The notes under the pieces are model-generated. The model saw only the letters and a list, made by a program, of their open reading frames with translations. It was not told the DNA's origin and searched no databases. Source: Elmis aenea (Eukaryota > Arthropoda > Insecta > Coleoptera > Elmidae). From it: a stretch of 64,000 nt of DNA. The stretch is from positions 55,032,966 to 55,096,965 of the forward strand of contig OX393576.1 in NCBI GenBank assembly GCA_947652605.1, given 5' to 3'. Positions 47,908 to 59,762 of the stretch are shown here, piece by piece (the first letter of the stretch is position 1; each line of letters begins with the position of its first letter). A program made the translations under genes and the position numbers.

Positions 47908-48140
47908 TTAATGCACACATATTTATTTGTAATATTTTTTTTTTCATGTTTTGGCTGATTAATAAAAGCATAGTTATATTATGTATTATGTATATATCTG
48001 AGGATAGATTTGTATGATAAAATTAATTGATTTTTCTTAATGCACACATTTATAGTACCTACAATGTTACATATATTATTACGTATATTATATTATTGTA
48101 TATCGCCCTATGATTGGGGTTTACCCCTGTTGGGTGTAAT

Positions 48141-48173
48141 TTAATAAATAAATAAATAAATAAATAAATAAAT
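48141..48173 (+). repeat. (AAAT)n tail of the Jockey-type LINE
   Basis: About eight AAAT units right after 'cccctgttgggtgtaattt', marking the 3' end of the LINE insertion that begins near 47070. Confidence 0.9.
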
Positions 48174-49028
48174 TTTTTGTGAATACCGATGTCAAGCTAA
48201 ACAACCGCCGGACGAATTATTGGCATTTGTTTACCGAAGTCACACGATTAAAACAGAGTAAAACAATTCATTAATTGAATGTAGAAGAAACCCTTCAAGT
48301 TGTCTAAAAAATTCAAGGTAATTTGCAGACTCTACAGTTAGGTGATCGGCACGTTTTATTGTATTCGGATGATTGATTATGGGAAGATTCATAAATCACT
48401 GCCGAAGGCAACTACCTACTTTTTCCTTTTTGTTTTGGGGTTTCATTAATGTTTTGGAGCCAAAATACCCTACAAATCACTGTATTACTTGACCAATTTT
48501 TTTTAGAACTTGTGTTCAATATTGAAGTAACAATAACAAAAAAAAAACTGGAGATATTTGAACTTTAACTTAGCCAACGTTTATCGTTAATCATTTCGTT
48601 GCTGACAAATTTCCGCAAGTGAATCGTTTTGTTTTACTGATTGATAAAATAATAAAGTCGTGTAAGCATACAAGAATTATGGTTTTTATCAGGACGCCAC
48701 CGTTTAATTAATACTTAAGCCAATCGCGCGCGTATGCAAAAATAATCCTAAGTACCTACAATACTACTTATGAATCAACATTATTATTTTATTGTAAAAT
48801 ATGGATTAATTCCTTAACAGGCTTTATAAAAATCAATTAAGAGGTACTTAAAGTTAAAAAATATATTAAATAAAATTTTAAAAAAACAGCTCAATTCTTC
48901 GATATTAAAAATAAAAAAGATTGCAGTCGGACCTGTTTTTCAAAATAATGTAGTATGTACAAGTTTTAGAAATGTTGTATATTTTAAATAAAAAATAGTT
49001 TTCTATTAAAAAAAAAACTGTGATAATA
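48174..49028. other. No gene recognised
   Basis: AT-rich; no supportable features. Confidence 0.5.
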
Positions 49029-49571
49029 TACAGGGTGTTCCACATAGAAGGATCACTATTGGGATCTTTTAAACGGTAAGAGATACAAAGAAGTTTAAAT
49101 TAGACAAATTGTTCCCCTTTCCGAGACCTATTCAGTTATGCTTTAACGTTTTAGAAAAAATCTATGGCACGCTAGATTGTAAATAACAATCAAAATTGGC
49201 ATTTTTTTATATCGTTAGGTTTATAATCTAGCGTGCCATGGAATTTTTTAAAAACATTTATAGGCATCGCTAAATAGGTCTCAGAAAGGTTAACAATTTG
49301 TCTCATTTAAACATCTTTGTAGCTCTTACCGTTTACTTTTACAAGCATGTCAAACTCGCGGCCCAAGGGTCGCATGCGGCCCACAACTAATATCTTTGCG
49401 GCCCAGTCAATATAACAGTAACAAACAGTACAGTAATGTAACAAACACTTTAATTAAAATTTCGTAGCTTCATTATAAAAAGTTCTAATTATACATAATT
49501 ATTTATAACGAACATTCGCCAATTAGTGGTCATGTTGCATCTATGTGGTCACTACATAGATAGATATTTTC

Positions 49572-51642
49572 AGGTCCGTCAAGTTGGAGCTACAACATAA
49601 CAAAAAACAAAAACTTTTAACGTCATAATTTTTTGCTCATTTTTTGCTAATTTTTGCTATACTTTTTAAATTTTTTGCTGGTCTCTAATAGGAGATAATT
49701 AAAAAAAAAGAATTGTAACTCCAACTTTACGCTGAGTTACATTTGCTAAAAAGTCAAAATGTTTTTATGTCATAATTTTTTGCTAATTTTTTGCTAATTT
49801 TTGCTGTACTTTTTAATTTTTTTGCTGGTCTCTAATGGGAGATAATTTTAAAAAAAGAATTGTAACTCCAACTTTACGCTAAGTTACATTTGCTAAAAAG
49901 TCAAAATGTTTTCATGTCACAATTTTTTGCTCATTTTTTGCTAATTTTTGCTGTACTTTTTAAATTTTTTGCTGGTCGCTTTTCCAAGATATGTAGTTTT
50001 TTCATAATCATTATGTGCTACAAATAGGTGGTATTCGTGGATATACAACACGAATAACTTCGAATAACCAAAATGTACGTCAATGTTTTGTTCTAATAAC
50101 TTTATAATAATTTATAAAGTTAACTTATATACACACTTTCAATTTATTGATATTTAAAAGTAGTTTTGCTACAGTTTTTGTAAAAACCATAAAGTTTCTT
50201 TACATGACTATCAGTTAAGGCATTGTTACACTCCAATAAAATTGAACAATACATAAATTCAGACCTGCAAACCTAACCTGACCTTATAGTTTGCGAAATT
50301 GTTTTTTTGGCAAAAAGTCAATTTTTTTAAATGGAACGATAGTGGGTCATGCGTTTATTTAAATAGAGTATTTTCTGGCGAATTCAACAATACCAATAAC
50401 TTGGTATTTTTATTAGGAGCAGGCATTAAAATTTCAAATAATTTAAGATTTTGGTAAGATATCCCAATAATCATAGTTGACTATGCCAAATGGTAACAAA
50501 ACAAACGCTTTTTTTTGTTTTTATTTTACAAATCGTTATTCGGACACTTGTTGACATAATAAAATTTAATGTATGAGGGTCACGGCACACTTAATAAAAA
50601 TTTAAATTTTTGTCAAAAACTTATTTGAGGTTATAGAAATTAAACAAAATGGGGCACTTGTATCCAAAATCGCTTCCTCTTTCCGAAAATGTAAAAATAT
50701 ACAGGGTACTCTATATTTTTTTACACCGTCTTATGGAAAATTTAATTCTCTTTCAAAAACATAAAGGCTGTTTTTCACCTAAAATTAATATTTTCCGAGG
50801 TATCGCGATTATTATAAAGTTATTAGAACAAAACATTGACGTACATTTTGGTTATTCGAAGTTATTCGTGTTGTATATCCACGAATACCACCTATTTGTA
50901 GCACATAATGATTATGAAAAAACTACATATCTTAAAAAAGCGACCAGCAAAAAATTTAAAAAGTACAGCAAAAATTAGCAAAAAATGAGCAAAAAATTGT
51001 GACATAAAAACATTTTGACTTTTTAGCAAATGTAACTCAGCGTAAAGTTGGAGTTACAATTCTTTTTTTTTTAATTATCTTTCATTAGAGACCAGCAAAA
51101 AATTTAAAAAGTACAGCAAAAATTAGCAAAAAATGAGCAAAAAATTGTGACATAAAAACATTTTGACTTTTTAGCAAATGTAACTCAGCGTAAAGTTGGA
51201 GTTACAATTCTTTTTTTTTAATTATCTCCCATTAGAGACCAGCAAAAAATTTAAAAAGTACAGCAAAAATTAGCAAAAAATGAGCAAAAAATTATGACAT
51301 AAAAACATTTTGACTTTTTAGCAAATGTAACTCAGCGTAAAGTTGGAGTTACAATTCTTTTTTTAAAATTATCTCCCATTAGAGACCAGCAAAAAATTTA
51401 AAAAGTATAGCAAAAATTAGCAAAAAATGAGCAAAAAATTATGAGATAAAAACATTTTGACTTTTTAGCAAATGTAACTCAGCGTAAAGTTGGAGTTACA
51501 ATTCTTTTTTTTTAATTATCTCCTATTAGAGACCAGCAAAAAATTTGAAAAGTATAGCAAAAATTAGCAAAAAATGAGCAAAAAATTATGACGTTAAAAG
51601 TTTTTGTTTTTTGTTATGTTGTAGCTCCAACTTGACGGACCT
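49572..51642. mobile_element. FB-like (MULE-related?) foldback with 147-bp tandem repeats, 9-bp TSD GATATTTTC
   Basis: Tips AGGTCCGTCAAGTTGGAGC and inverted, flanked by identical GATATTTTC at 49563-49571 and 51643-51651. Each arm consists of 147-bp tandem units. The left arm has three ('gctggtc' ending 49683, 49830, 49977) and the right arm five ('gaccagc' at 50942, 51090, 51237, 51384, 51531). Inside the tandem zone a further ~140 bp pairs (49980-50125 with ~50800-50940). The loop carries a copy of the 37.6-kb foldback family. Long arms made of tandem repeats with a 9-bp duplication match the Drosophila FB/NOF design. No transposase is seen. Confidence 0.9.
50280..50745. repeat. Loop of the FB-like element: relative of the 37642-38560 foldback
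   Basis: 50280-50540 matches 38030-38290 directly ('ttatttaaatagagtattttctg', split by substitutions; 'tattttattaggagcaggcatta'-like text; CATAGTTGACTATG at 50472-50485). 50540-50745 matches the complement of about 37800-37990, including an internal ATACAGGGT tip at ~50700. It lacks the outer tips. Confidence 0.7.
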
Positions 51643-51651
51643 GATATTTTC

Positions 51652-51993
51652 ATGGATTTCTTCGATAAATAAACAATCAGTACCTAATCATATAAAAATA
51701 GAGGTAATCGAGATCCAGTGCGATTCAGACTTAAAGGCAAAATTCAGTAAAGTTATAGTGTCTGAAATTTACAAATATTTGCTAGCCAGGTTTGAAAACA
51801 GTCGAAAATTCGCATACAAAATTATTACCATGTTTGGAAGTATACTTATTTGTGCGAGCACCGAGCAGTAATTTACAATTATGAAAAGAAATAAGTCTTC
51901 TGTCAGATCCAGAATTACTGACAGTCACCTTGGGTCAGTTTTAAAAGCAATCACTGCGAACAAGATTGTTTCAGATGAGAGACGCCAAGTGTA
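51652..51993 (+). pseudogene. hAT transposase C-terminus (GTF2IRD2/Charlie-like)
   Basis: Reads SVPNHIKIEVIEIQCDSDLK then FSKVIVSEIYKYL, FENSRKFAYKIITMFGS, ICASTEQ-stop and, beyond a stop and shift, TIMKRNKSSVRSRITDSHLG and LKAITANKIVSD. The blocks IQCDSDLK, MFGS..C...F..MK.NKS..RSR.TD.HL and the C-terminal helix are the end of GTF2IRD2-type hAT transposases. The last catalytic Glu region is degraded (CEQLFS-type text lost). The upstream gene is cut by the FB-like insertion and missing. Confidence 0.85.
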
Positions 51994-52259
51994 AAGAAGA
52001 AAACATTAATTTTACCGTTATCCTTGTTCTTTTTTTTACTGCACTTTTCGAAATAAACCTACGTTTCTATAAAAATGAAAGTTTTTGTTTTTTTTGCGGC
52101 CCACATAAACCTAGACCTTGTTTATTTGGCCGTGTTAGTCTTACTGTTTGACATGCTTGGTTTACGAGATCGCAATACTGGCCCTTCTATGTGGACCACC
52201 CTGTATATCGTTGAACTCAAGTTAGGATACATTTTAAAACAAACAAAAATGTGTACCGT

Positions 52260-52757
52260 AAAAGGGGATCTGAATTGGTTAAAATGGTGAAAAGCTTTTA
52301 AAAATATCTCTAACTGTTCCAGAGAAAAATGTGAAAAACGAAACCCCTGCGAAGGGCTGTGATTTAAGAAAATGTAGTATATCTGTTATAACTAAATCTT
52401 TGCGACTTGCAAAAGCGTTTAACATAGGAAAAAAACACCTCTTACAAGGGTCCCGTTATTCGCGTTTTTCTCCGGAAGCGTTTAGGATATTTTGGAAAAC
52501 TTTGTACCATTTTACTTGCAACGAATAAGCGCATTGGTGGATAGAATAATTTCGATTTTATCTCCGACGGTTTTATGGTCAACGCGATCGCAAAAATGAC
52601 CTTTATATTTCAATTTTTGAGTGTTTCCCCTATTTTTCCGAAGGAAATGACCAGTGGAACGTATAACTCTGCAAAACATTTAGTTTTGATGTTCTTGATG
52701 CAATAAACACAACCTTGTTTATCTTCTAGCGACAACATATCGTGACCCTCTCTTGTT
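52260..52757. mobile_element. Partial copy of the 8490-9206 foldback
   Basis: The right arm (52440-52757) matches 8895-9206: 'gcgtttttctccggaa', 'ccaacgcgatcgcaaaaatgacc' with changes, 'gcgacaacatatcgtgaccctct', ending ACAAGAG in complement. The left arm is mostly lost; only inner-arm text (52300-52360) remains. Confidence 0.8.
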
Positions 52758-54057
52758 AGATTGACCACATTAAACAACTTTCATATGAACAATATCAACC
52801 AAAGATCTGCACAAAGGAAAGTTCTACAATAATATGGACATGTCTATGTTTAAATCTAAGTAAATCAATCAGGTAAATCAAAAGAGGTAAATTTGATCAT
52901 CAATTATTGTTTTTGTGCGTCAATGAGTTGTAATAATTATAACTTCTATACTTTATTTACAGCAAGGACAGTAACTATCGTATAACATAAGCATATATCA
53001 CTTTTATACTGTTATGTAACAATTCTTTATGTTAAAGTTCATAATATAACAACTTCACGCTATTTCACGGTAAATTTGTTTCTCTGCAATTTTAAATTTA
53101 AGGTAAAATGTATAGGTATAAATGAAACAATTATCTTTATTTTAGTTCAAAGATAGATAATTTTAATATTCAATGCGCCCTTACTATTAACGGAGTGATC
53201 ACGAAATTTTTTAGAATTTATTGAAGCAAATGTGAAAATTCGTGGTAATCTTAAAGTGAACATTTTTATCCATAACAATACGTTTTATTAATTCGTCTTT
53301 CCGTGTTTATTTATTTGTGTTATTCAAATTACATAAACTTTCATTTTAACTCCTAATTCTAAGTTAATCAACTTAAACAGCTTTTAGGCAAAACTAGGAA
53401 AATCACCGTGGATTAAGACAAATCGTACGCAGATTACGATCAGGACCGTAGTCGTACGACAGAATAAAGGTGGAGCTATTTTACATGTCTCCGTTTTATT
53501 ATTTATTGTTATTCGCTATTAGGAGCTAAAGTAAAAAAATTGCAGTATTTTAAATCCAGCATGAAAAATATATTTCCGATAATCTGGGGTGAAATAAATT
53601 TCTGGTGATTTATAAAAAATATTGGGGAGCCTTTGTTTGCTCACGTAGATGCTTCAATCGTTTACCGGGGTTGAAGTATGGAACACACGACTTTGTATAT
53701 ACAAAAGGTTAGATATCTGCAGCAACATATCATCTTCCATTATCGCTGTTTGTACAGTTTTTTGGGGCAAACAAAAAATCCTGAGTCACCGATTTTTCTT
53801 GTTCAAAACCTTTATCTTGACAATTCCAGACGATTAAAACCTTCAAAAGAAACCAGAGGCACAAAAATGCACCTAAGGAATCGTACATAATCCATGCGCA
53901 GGCATTTTGGTGGAATTTGATTCACGCCAACAAGAGCTCAAATTTCTTACAATATAATGGTTGTTGAAATTTATAACACATACATGATCCGCCAAAACCC
54001 AAAGCGTCCCAAAAAAAATTGCTTTTTTATGGATAAAAATATTGATAACCGCAGAAG
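52758..54057. other. No gene recognised
   Basis: AT-rich; no supportable exons or element ends. Confidence 0.5.
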
Positions 54058-55070
54058 AGTTTATATAGGAGTAGTAGAAATTATGTGGAAACCCACAACA
54101 GTAGTTTTCGGGAATTTAAAACAATAGTGGGAGTAAGACAAGAAGGCACCTTAAGTCCACTGCTTTTTATAATATCTACTAATGAATAATATACCTAAGG
54201 AGTGCAAAGAAAATACAAAGAAAGCCTACTGGGGATAAACTAAACTGAAACCAATATCTTCAACAGAACTAGCTTTTGCAGATACTGTGGTCCTATTAGC
54301 TGATTGCGAAAAGGACTTGCAACATAATCTGGGGGTATGGGCAGATGCTATAAAAGATGCAATATGAGCATAAAGATAAAAAAAACAAAGACTATGGTTA
54401 TGACGAAGAATCATGTAACGGTTTTAATCATGAGAGGATAGAACAGGCAACAAATTTTAAATAATTAAGAACGATACTTGCAGAGAACGGTACATTGGAA
54501 GAAAAGTTGAATAAAAGTATACATAGAGCGACGAAATTTTATCACGCCACTAATAAATGCTTAATAAATAACAAGGATATCTTACAAGAAACTAAGACGC
54601 GAGTATTTAATGCAGTCAGTGTACGTACCAATTCTTACTTATAGTTCAGAAACTTGGGCACTAACAAAAAAGCATAAGCAAAGGATACAGACGCAGGAGA
54701 AGAGATTTTTAAGAGGAATAGAATGGTGTAGACTAATTGATAAGATTAGCAACGATAAATTTAGAAAAATCCCAAGAGTGCGACATAAAGAAAAATATGG
54801 AGACACACCAATTAAGAAAGTTGGAAGATCAACTAAACATGGCAGAAAACAGGTACGCAATTATGGGATAGAAAACGAAGTTTGAGGAAAGAAGAAGTAG
54901 AAAAAGATCAAGAACAAACAAAGTGAGACATAAACTAGAAGAAAAAGGGGTCAGTTGGAGAGATGTGCCTAAGTTAGCCAATGATAGACAGAGAAGGAGA
55001 AACATAATCAAGAACTAGGAAAACATACCTCGACACCGAAAGGTACAAGAGGACCCAATTAGAAAGAAGA
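54058..55070 (+). pseudogene. LINE reverse transcriptase 3' part, second family
   Basis: Readable pieces are RNYVETHNSSFREFKTIVGV, RQEGTLSPLLFII (motif B region), ELAFADTVVLLADCEKDLQ (motif C; the second Asp of FADD is Thr), then TRVFNAV, LTYSSETWALTKKHKQRIQT, DKISNDKFRKI and GVSWRDVPKLANDRQRRRN. Stops and frameshifts throughout. It ends in an A/G-rich tail (55050-55075). A shorter copy is at 18630-19165. Confidence 0.92.
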
Positions 55071-55251
55071 AGAAATATTGTTTTGTGTTTTTACTAATTT
55101 TGTCATTCTAATCTTACCACGTCAAAACGCAGTTGAAACAATTTGTTATTAATTATTCTGTGAACCTTTCATCGTTTTTCTTTTGAAAATAAATGAAACC
55201 CACCTGTTAAGCCAGAAAGAGTTCAGAGACGTATTTTGATGAAGGTTTATA

Positions 55252-56339
55252 CAGGGTGTTTCTGAACGATGTAGCATAATTTATTAATTTCTACTGGTAA
55301 ATCTACATTGGAAAATAGGACGATTTAGCACTTCATGCCTTATAGAAAAAATTGCATCGTTGCTAAGTTACAGCCCCATGAAGAGGAGATGAAAAATTGT
55401 TGTTTTATTGATAAATCAAGAACGCTTTGACCTACAACATTTATATTTGGCACGTATTCTACAATAGGCAAGCGTGTTCTTATGCACAAGTTTGAGTGAA
55501 ATACCACCATAGGGGGCGCTACAATCGATAATAGCAGAGAAATAACCTGCTGTATTTTTTTTGTCGATCGTAATTTCAATTTTTTATTTTAACGGTCGGA
55601 TAGGTAGGTCTAAAATGTACATTTTTAGTGACCTAAAGTTTTTTGATAGGAACCATCGTTTTGGAGAAAAACTCGATATTATTAACATATAACTCTGAAA
55701 TTTATTGAAAGTATTTAATAAAAACTAGTTTACTGTGAATTAACAAACAAAACAAATGTAGTCAGATGTCATATTTTCGTTTATTGTGAGAATCATTTTC
55801 AGTTGTGTTGGTTATTTTTGTGTTTTTTATTAGTTATTTATTATGTTCTGTTTCATTGGTATGATACTAGATTTTGTTAAATATTTTCAATAAATCTCAG
55901 AGTTACATTTTAATAATATCGAGTTTTTCTCCAAAACGATGGTTCCTATCAAAAAACTTTAGGTTACTAAAAATGTACATTTTAGACCTACCTATCCAAC
56001 CGTTACAATAAAAAATTGAAATTACGGTCAACAAAAAAAAAAACAGTCGGTTATTTCTCTTCTATTATCGATTGTAGCGCCCGCTATAGTGGAATTTAAC
56101 TCAAACTTATGCATAAGAACACGCTTGCCTATTGTAGAATACGTGCCAAATATAAATGTTGTAGGTCAAAGCGTTCTTGATTTATCAATAAAACAACAAT
56201 TTTTCATCTCCTCTTCATGGGGCTGTAACTTACCAACGATGCAACTTTCTATAAGACATGATGGGCTAGGCTAAATCGTCCTATTTTTCAATGTAGATTC
56301 ATCAGTAGAAATTATGCTACATCGTTCAGAAACACCCTG
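55252..56339. mobile_element. CAGGGTG-type palindrome (1088 bp)
   Basis: TA + CAGGGTGTTTCTGAACGATG and right end ...CATCGTTCAGAAACACCCTG + TA. Arms of ~430 bp pair at ~90% by eye, including 'gcacgtattctacaataggc' and 'gaaccatcgttttggagaaa'. The loop (~55700-55890) is unpaired. ORFs in both arms are mirror readings of the same sequence and are not genes. Confidence 0.95.
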
Positions 56340-56354
56340 TATAATTTAAGTAAT

Positions 56355-56599
56355 GTATTTTTTGTTCGATTGTACTAGAAACAGCTGTTTGACGGACGAG
56401 TTAGCAACCATAAAGTACTGCATTACCGGCCCTATCCTTAGCAACGGCCGTAAAAGTTACTTTTCAGGCCGTTACCCTTAGCAACGGCCGAAAAAATAAC
56501 TTTTACTTGCCTGTTTGCTGGCCTCGACTACGTCTCGGCCAGCAAACCAGACGCGGCCGAAAAAGTTACACTTTTTGGCCTTGATGCATAAATAACTAT
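56355..56599 (+). mobile_element. GC-rich hairpin element, short copy (245 bp)
   Basis: Matches 35198-35613 but lacks about 180 bp (35341-35522 of that copy). It keeps the start (ATTTTTTGTTCGATTGTAC), the 'cttagcaacggcc' repeats, the perfect GTTTGCTGGCC/GGCCAGCAAAC hairpin and the ending 'cttgatgcataaataactatt'. Confidence 0.8.
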
Positions 56600-58026
56600 T
56601 AAATATAAATAAATAAGTACAATTAACAATTATTTCTAAGTAGAATCGATTCTTGAAGAAAATATTTCCATATTCTAATAAGCGCATTTTTTTTAGACAT
56701 AAATGTGAGATTTTTGAATTAAATTTATATACTTTTATATTTAGAAGCTTCATAATCAATTTCCTAAATTTTTTGGCATGATTACAGATGTTAATATAAA
56801 ATGATCTGGCGAGTGATGTGTACATTAAACACTTGTATAATTTATGATCAATTTAGTGACGTGGATACAGAACTAACCCGTTGTCAAGTTTAGTTTTTGA
56901 GGCCTTACAATGTTAAACACATGGAAATTAAACTTCATAATTAATCACCAGCAATGCTTAAACTAAACTACGTCATACAGACCATGTAACGCCACTAAAT
57001 AATTACATTTCGAATGAACTGTAGGTAGATACTTTCAAAATAAATTAATGATAAACAAGTGGGAAATCGTTCATGGATAAAGTTATACGCGTTTAATTGC
57101 CTGATGTCTGTTTTCAATTAATAATTCAATTAACTAAAACAACAATTAAACCTTGTTATAAATTTTAGGTTAAAACAACCAAGTAGATACATTTATAAAA
57201 TGCATTTTTTTATTGTGCAGAAATATTTAATGCATACTAAGTGCTAGTAAACTAGCAACATTTTTAAATAACGTAACCTCAATTCATAGTTTTGACGCAT
57301 TTAAATTAAGATTTGTAATTGAGGGTCGATACAGGGCAAATATTCCGTTCATTTGATACAGTTTTTGAGATTTTTTCGTTTGAAGTGTATTAATTTTTTC
57401 GTGATTAATTTTAAAAATTGTAGGATTTGCACAAATATTCAACGAATAACCAAAAATAATTTGCGGCTTTGACTGATAAATGGATTTCCAATAAACTTTA
57501 ACTTACAATAACTTAAAGTTTGCTATAAAAAACTGTCAGCAGAATTCTGCCTGCAGGCGACTCGCTACACACAAAACATTATTTTATATCAGGGGGCCAA
57601 ATCGCGAACTGTAATTTATTATAAAACTTTTCTCTCCTGTTGACATACCATATAAGTAACCTATAAATCACATTATACCCATATATTTTTTAAACTTATT
57701 TACCTGATGCCAATGCTTATCGCATTGATTAAAATATTATTGCATGCTGATAATAGCAGTTGTTCATGGCATAAATATTCACTCATATACAGAATCTACA
57801 ATAATAATACAACCTTAAATTGAATAAAAATAATTTACAACTTACATACCTATGCAATAAAATATGGATAATTTTATTTACAATCATTGCAGGTGGGTCC
57901 CATGTTCAATGAATTTTTTTAAATACAAATAATCCCAAGACCCCGTCTTGAAAGTAATTACACTCTGTATGACCGCTCTATTTTGTCAAAATAGAAACTC
58001 GTACATTTCCAAAATAGGGTAATCTA
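56600..58026. other. No gene recognised
   Basis: AT-rich. A 115-codon minus-strand ORF at 56478-56825 spans the hairpin element and is a chance reading. Confidence 0.5.
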
Positions 58027-58235
58027 CTGTTTTAACGTCCCTTATCATTAGACCAGCTTTTAAATACCATACTGTGGGTACTCTGTTCTGTTCAAATCGG
58101 TAAGAGAGGGTCAGCTTACAAGTAAGTTAAAGCTTTTTTAAAATGCTGTGTTAAGCAGAGTGGCATCTGATACAATATGGATGTGCGCGGTGTCAACTAC
58201 TAAACTTGTTCCAATAATAAGGGACGCTAAAACAG
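58027..58235. mobile_element. Small TA-flanked MITE (209 bp)
   Basis: TA + CTGTTTTAACGTCCCTTAT and right end ATAAGGGACGCTAAAACAG + TA. The ~25-bp inverted tips have one or two mismatches. TA flanks suggest a Tc1/mariner-type transposase. Non-coding. Confidence 0.75.
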
Positions 58236-58543
58236 TATTTTACCTGTAATAGGTTAGGCAGACTAAAATTTCTTCTTTCAGATGCACTTTCCGAGTGTCT
58301 TCGTTTTATAAGAACCCTTTCGATCCTGTAGGAACATATTGTCCCAGAGGAGTTCCCATATATACTAAAAATGTATTAAATGCTTACAAATGTATTGAGA
58401 TCTGGGATTTTAGTATTTTATGGTCAACATCACCAAAGCAAGTTGTGGCGAGATGGATTGAATGAATAAATTTTTCCTGTTTGGCCGTAGGCCCTGATGA
58501 GTGCACATGGTGAACGCTGTTCTATACTGTTGGGATGTATGTA

Positions 58544-59760
58544 CAGGGTGGGCAAATTTCGATGTTTTAATAGGGAATCTCGGTAACTATAAGAGGTATC
58601 GAAAAACGGACCGCGCATCCTCGATCTCTTTTTTGGAGAAAAAATTAATGGTGAACACTAAAATTGGTTATCGTCTTTTGTTTTCGAGTTATCGCCGATA
58701 ACTCGATTTTTTGACTTTTCGTTTTATGACTATATCTCGCTTGGTTATGAAAATAAACAAAAATAATGTTGACGTTCTTCAGGCACTTTTTTGATAGGAA
58801 TGCAGTGGCGTAGTCAATTTTTCAAAAAAAAAAAAAAAAACGAAATTCGAGTTGTGACATAAAGTTGTATTTTTTTAAATGGAACCCATAGTTGACTATG
58901 ACTTATTTAAATTCTTAATTTTTTTGTCATTCTAAATATATAAGGGTTGATGTATTTATTTTCAATAATACGCAAGTTACGGAGGTTTTTTAATTTTTTT
59001 TTAAAACAAAATTATAGTAAGCTGTGAAAACAAAAACAAAACAAGGTGTAAAACCTTTTAAAACTCATTTGGTACAAATTACGAAGGTTTTGTAATTTGT
59101 TGTTGCAAATATTTGAACATAAGATAAACTACCATAAACTACATTACTGCAGATTCCGACTTTATCGTTGTTTCCTTATTTTTATATATTTATAATGATT
59201 ATCACAACAACAAATTACAAAACCTTCGTAACTTGTACCAAATGAGTTTTAGAAGGTTTTACACCTTGTTTTGTTTTTGTTTTCACAACCTACTATAATT
59301 TTGTTTTAAAAAAACAACTAAAAAGCCTCCGTAACTTTCGTATTATTGAAAATAAATAAATCAACCCTGATATATTTAGAATGACAAAACAATAAGGAAT
59401 TTAAATAAGTCATAGCCAACTATGGGTTCCATTTAAAAAAATACAACTTTATGTCACAACTCGAATTTCGTTTTTTTTTTGAAAAATGGACTACGCCACT
59501 GCATTCCTATCAAAAAAGTGCATGTAGAACGTCAAAATTATTTTTGTTTATTTTCATAAACAAGCGAGATATGGTCATAAAACGAAAAGTCGAAAAATCG
59601 AGTTATCGGCGATAACTCGAAAACAAAAAACGATAACCAATTTTAGTTTTCACCATTAACTTTTTCTCGAAAAAAGAGATCGACGATGCGCGGTCCGTTT
59701 TTTGATACCTCTTATAGTTACAGAGATTCCCTATTAAAACATCGAAATTTGCCCACCCCG
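58544..59760. mobile_element. Large CAGGGTG-type palindrome, copy 2 (1217 bp)
   Basis: TA + CAGGGTGGGCAAATTTCGAT and right end ...TTTGCCCACCCCG + TA. Same family as 42309-43532. The central loop is in reverse orientation relative to copy 1, so the element inserted in the opposite direction. CATAGTTGACTATG at 58887-58900 and inverted at 59411-59424. Confidence 0.95.
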
Positions 59761-59762
59761 TA

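Larger units (their letters stand above)
49342..52159. mobile_element. hAT element with GTF2IRD2-like transposase remnant, split by an FB-like element
   Basis: Starts CAAGCATGTCAAACTCGCGGC and ends, inverted, CAAGCATGTCAAACAG. 'gcggcccac' recurs at both subtermini (49376-49384 and ~52096). The flanks share GTTTAC (49331-49336; 52160-52165) but the 8-bp duplication is imperfect. The body holds the C-terminus of its transposase on the plus strand, and the FB-like insertion 49572-51642 lies just upstream of it. Confidence 0.85.
49031..52203. mobile_element. CAGGGTG-type MITE, split by a hAT element
   Basis: TA + CAGGGTGTTCCACATAGAAG and right end ...CTTCTATGTGGACCACCCTG + TA. Without the insertion the element is ~355 bp with arms of ~120-150 bp ('attgggatct', 'taagagatacaaagaagttta'). 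The hAT at 49342-52159 sits in its right arm. A half copy is at 9467-9560. Confidence 0.9.

Noticed and set aside
56089..56274. 61-codon ORF and its mirror at 55340-55579
   Set aside because: They are readings of the two arms of the same palindrome; the near-identical peptides reflect the inverted repeat.
56478..56825. 115-codon minus-strand ORF
   Set aside because: Spans the border of the hairpin element and AT-rich flank; no domain seen.
42309..59760. Flip-flop inversion of the loop between two copies of the palindrome
   Set aside because: Because the arms are symmetric, insertion in the opposite orientation explains the reversed loop without any later inversion.
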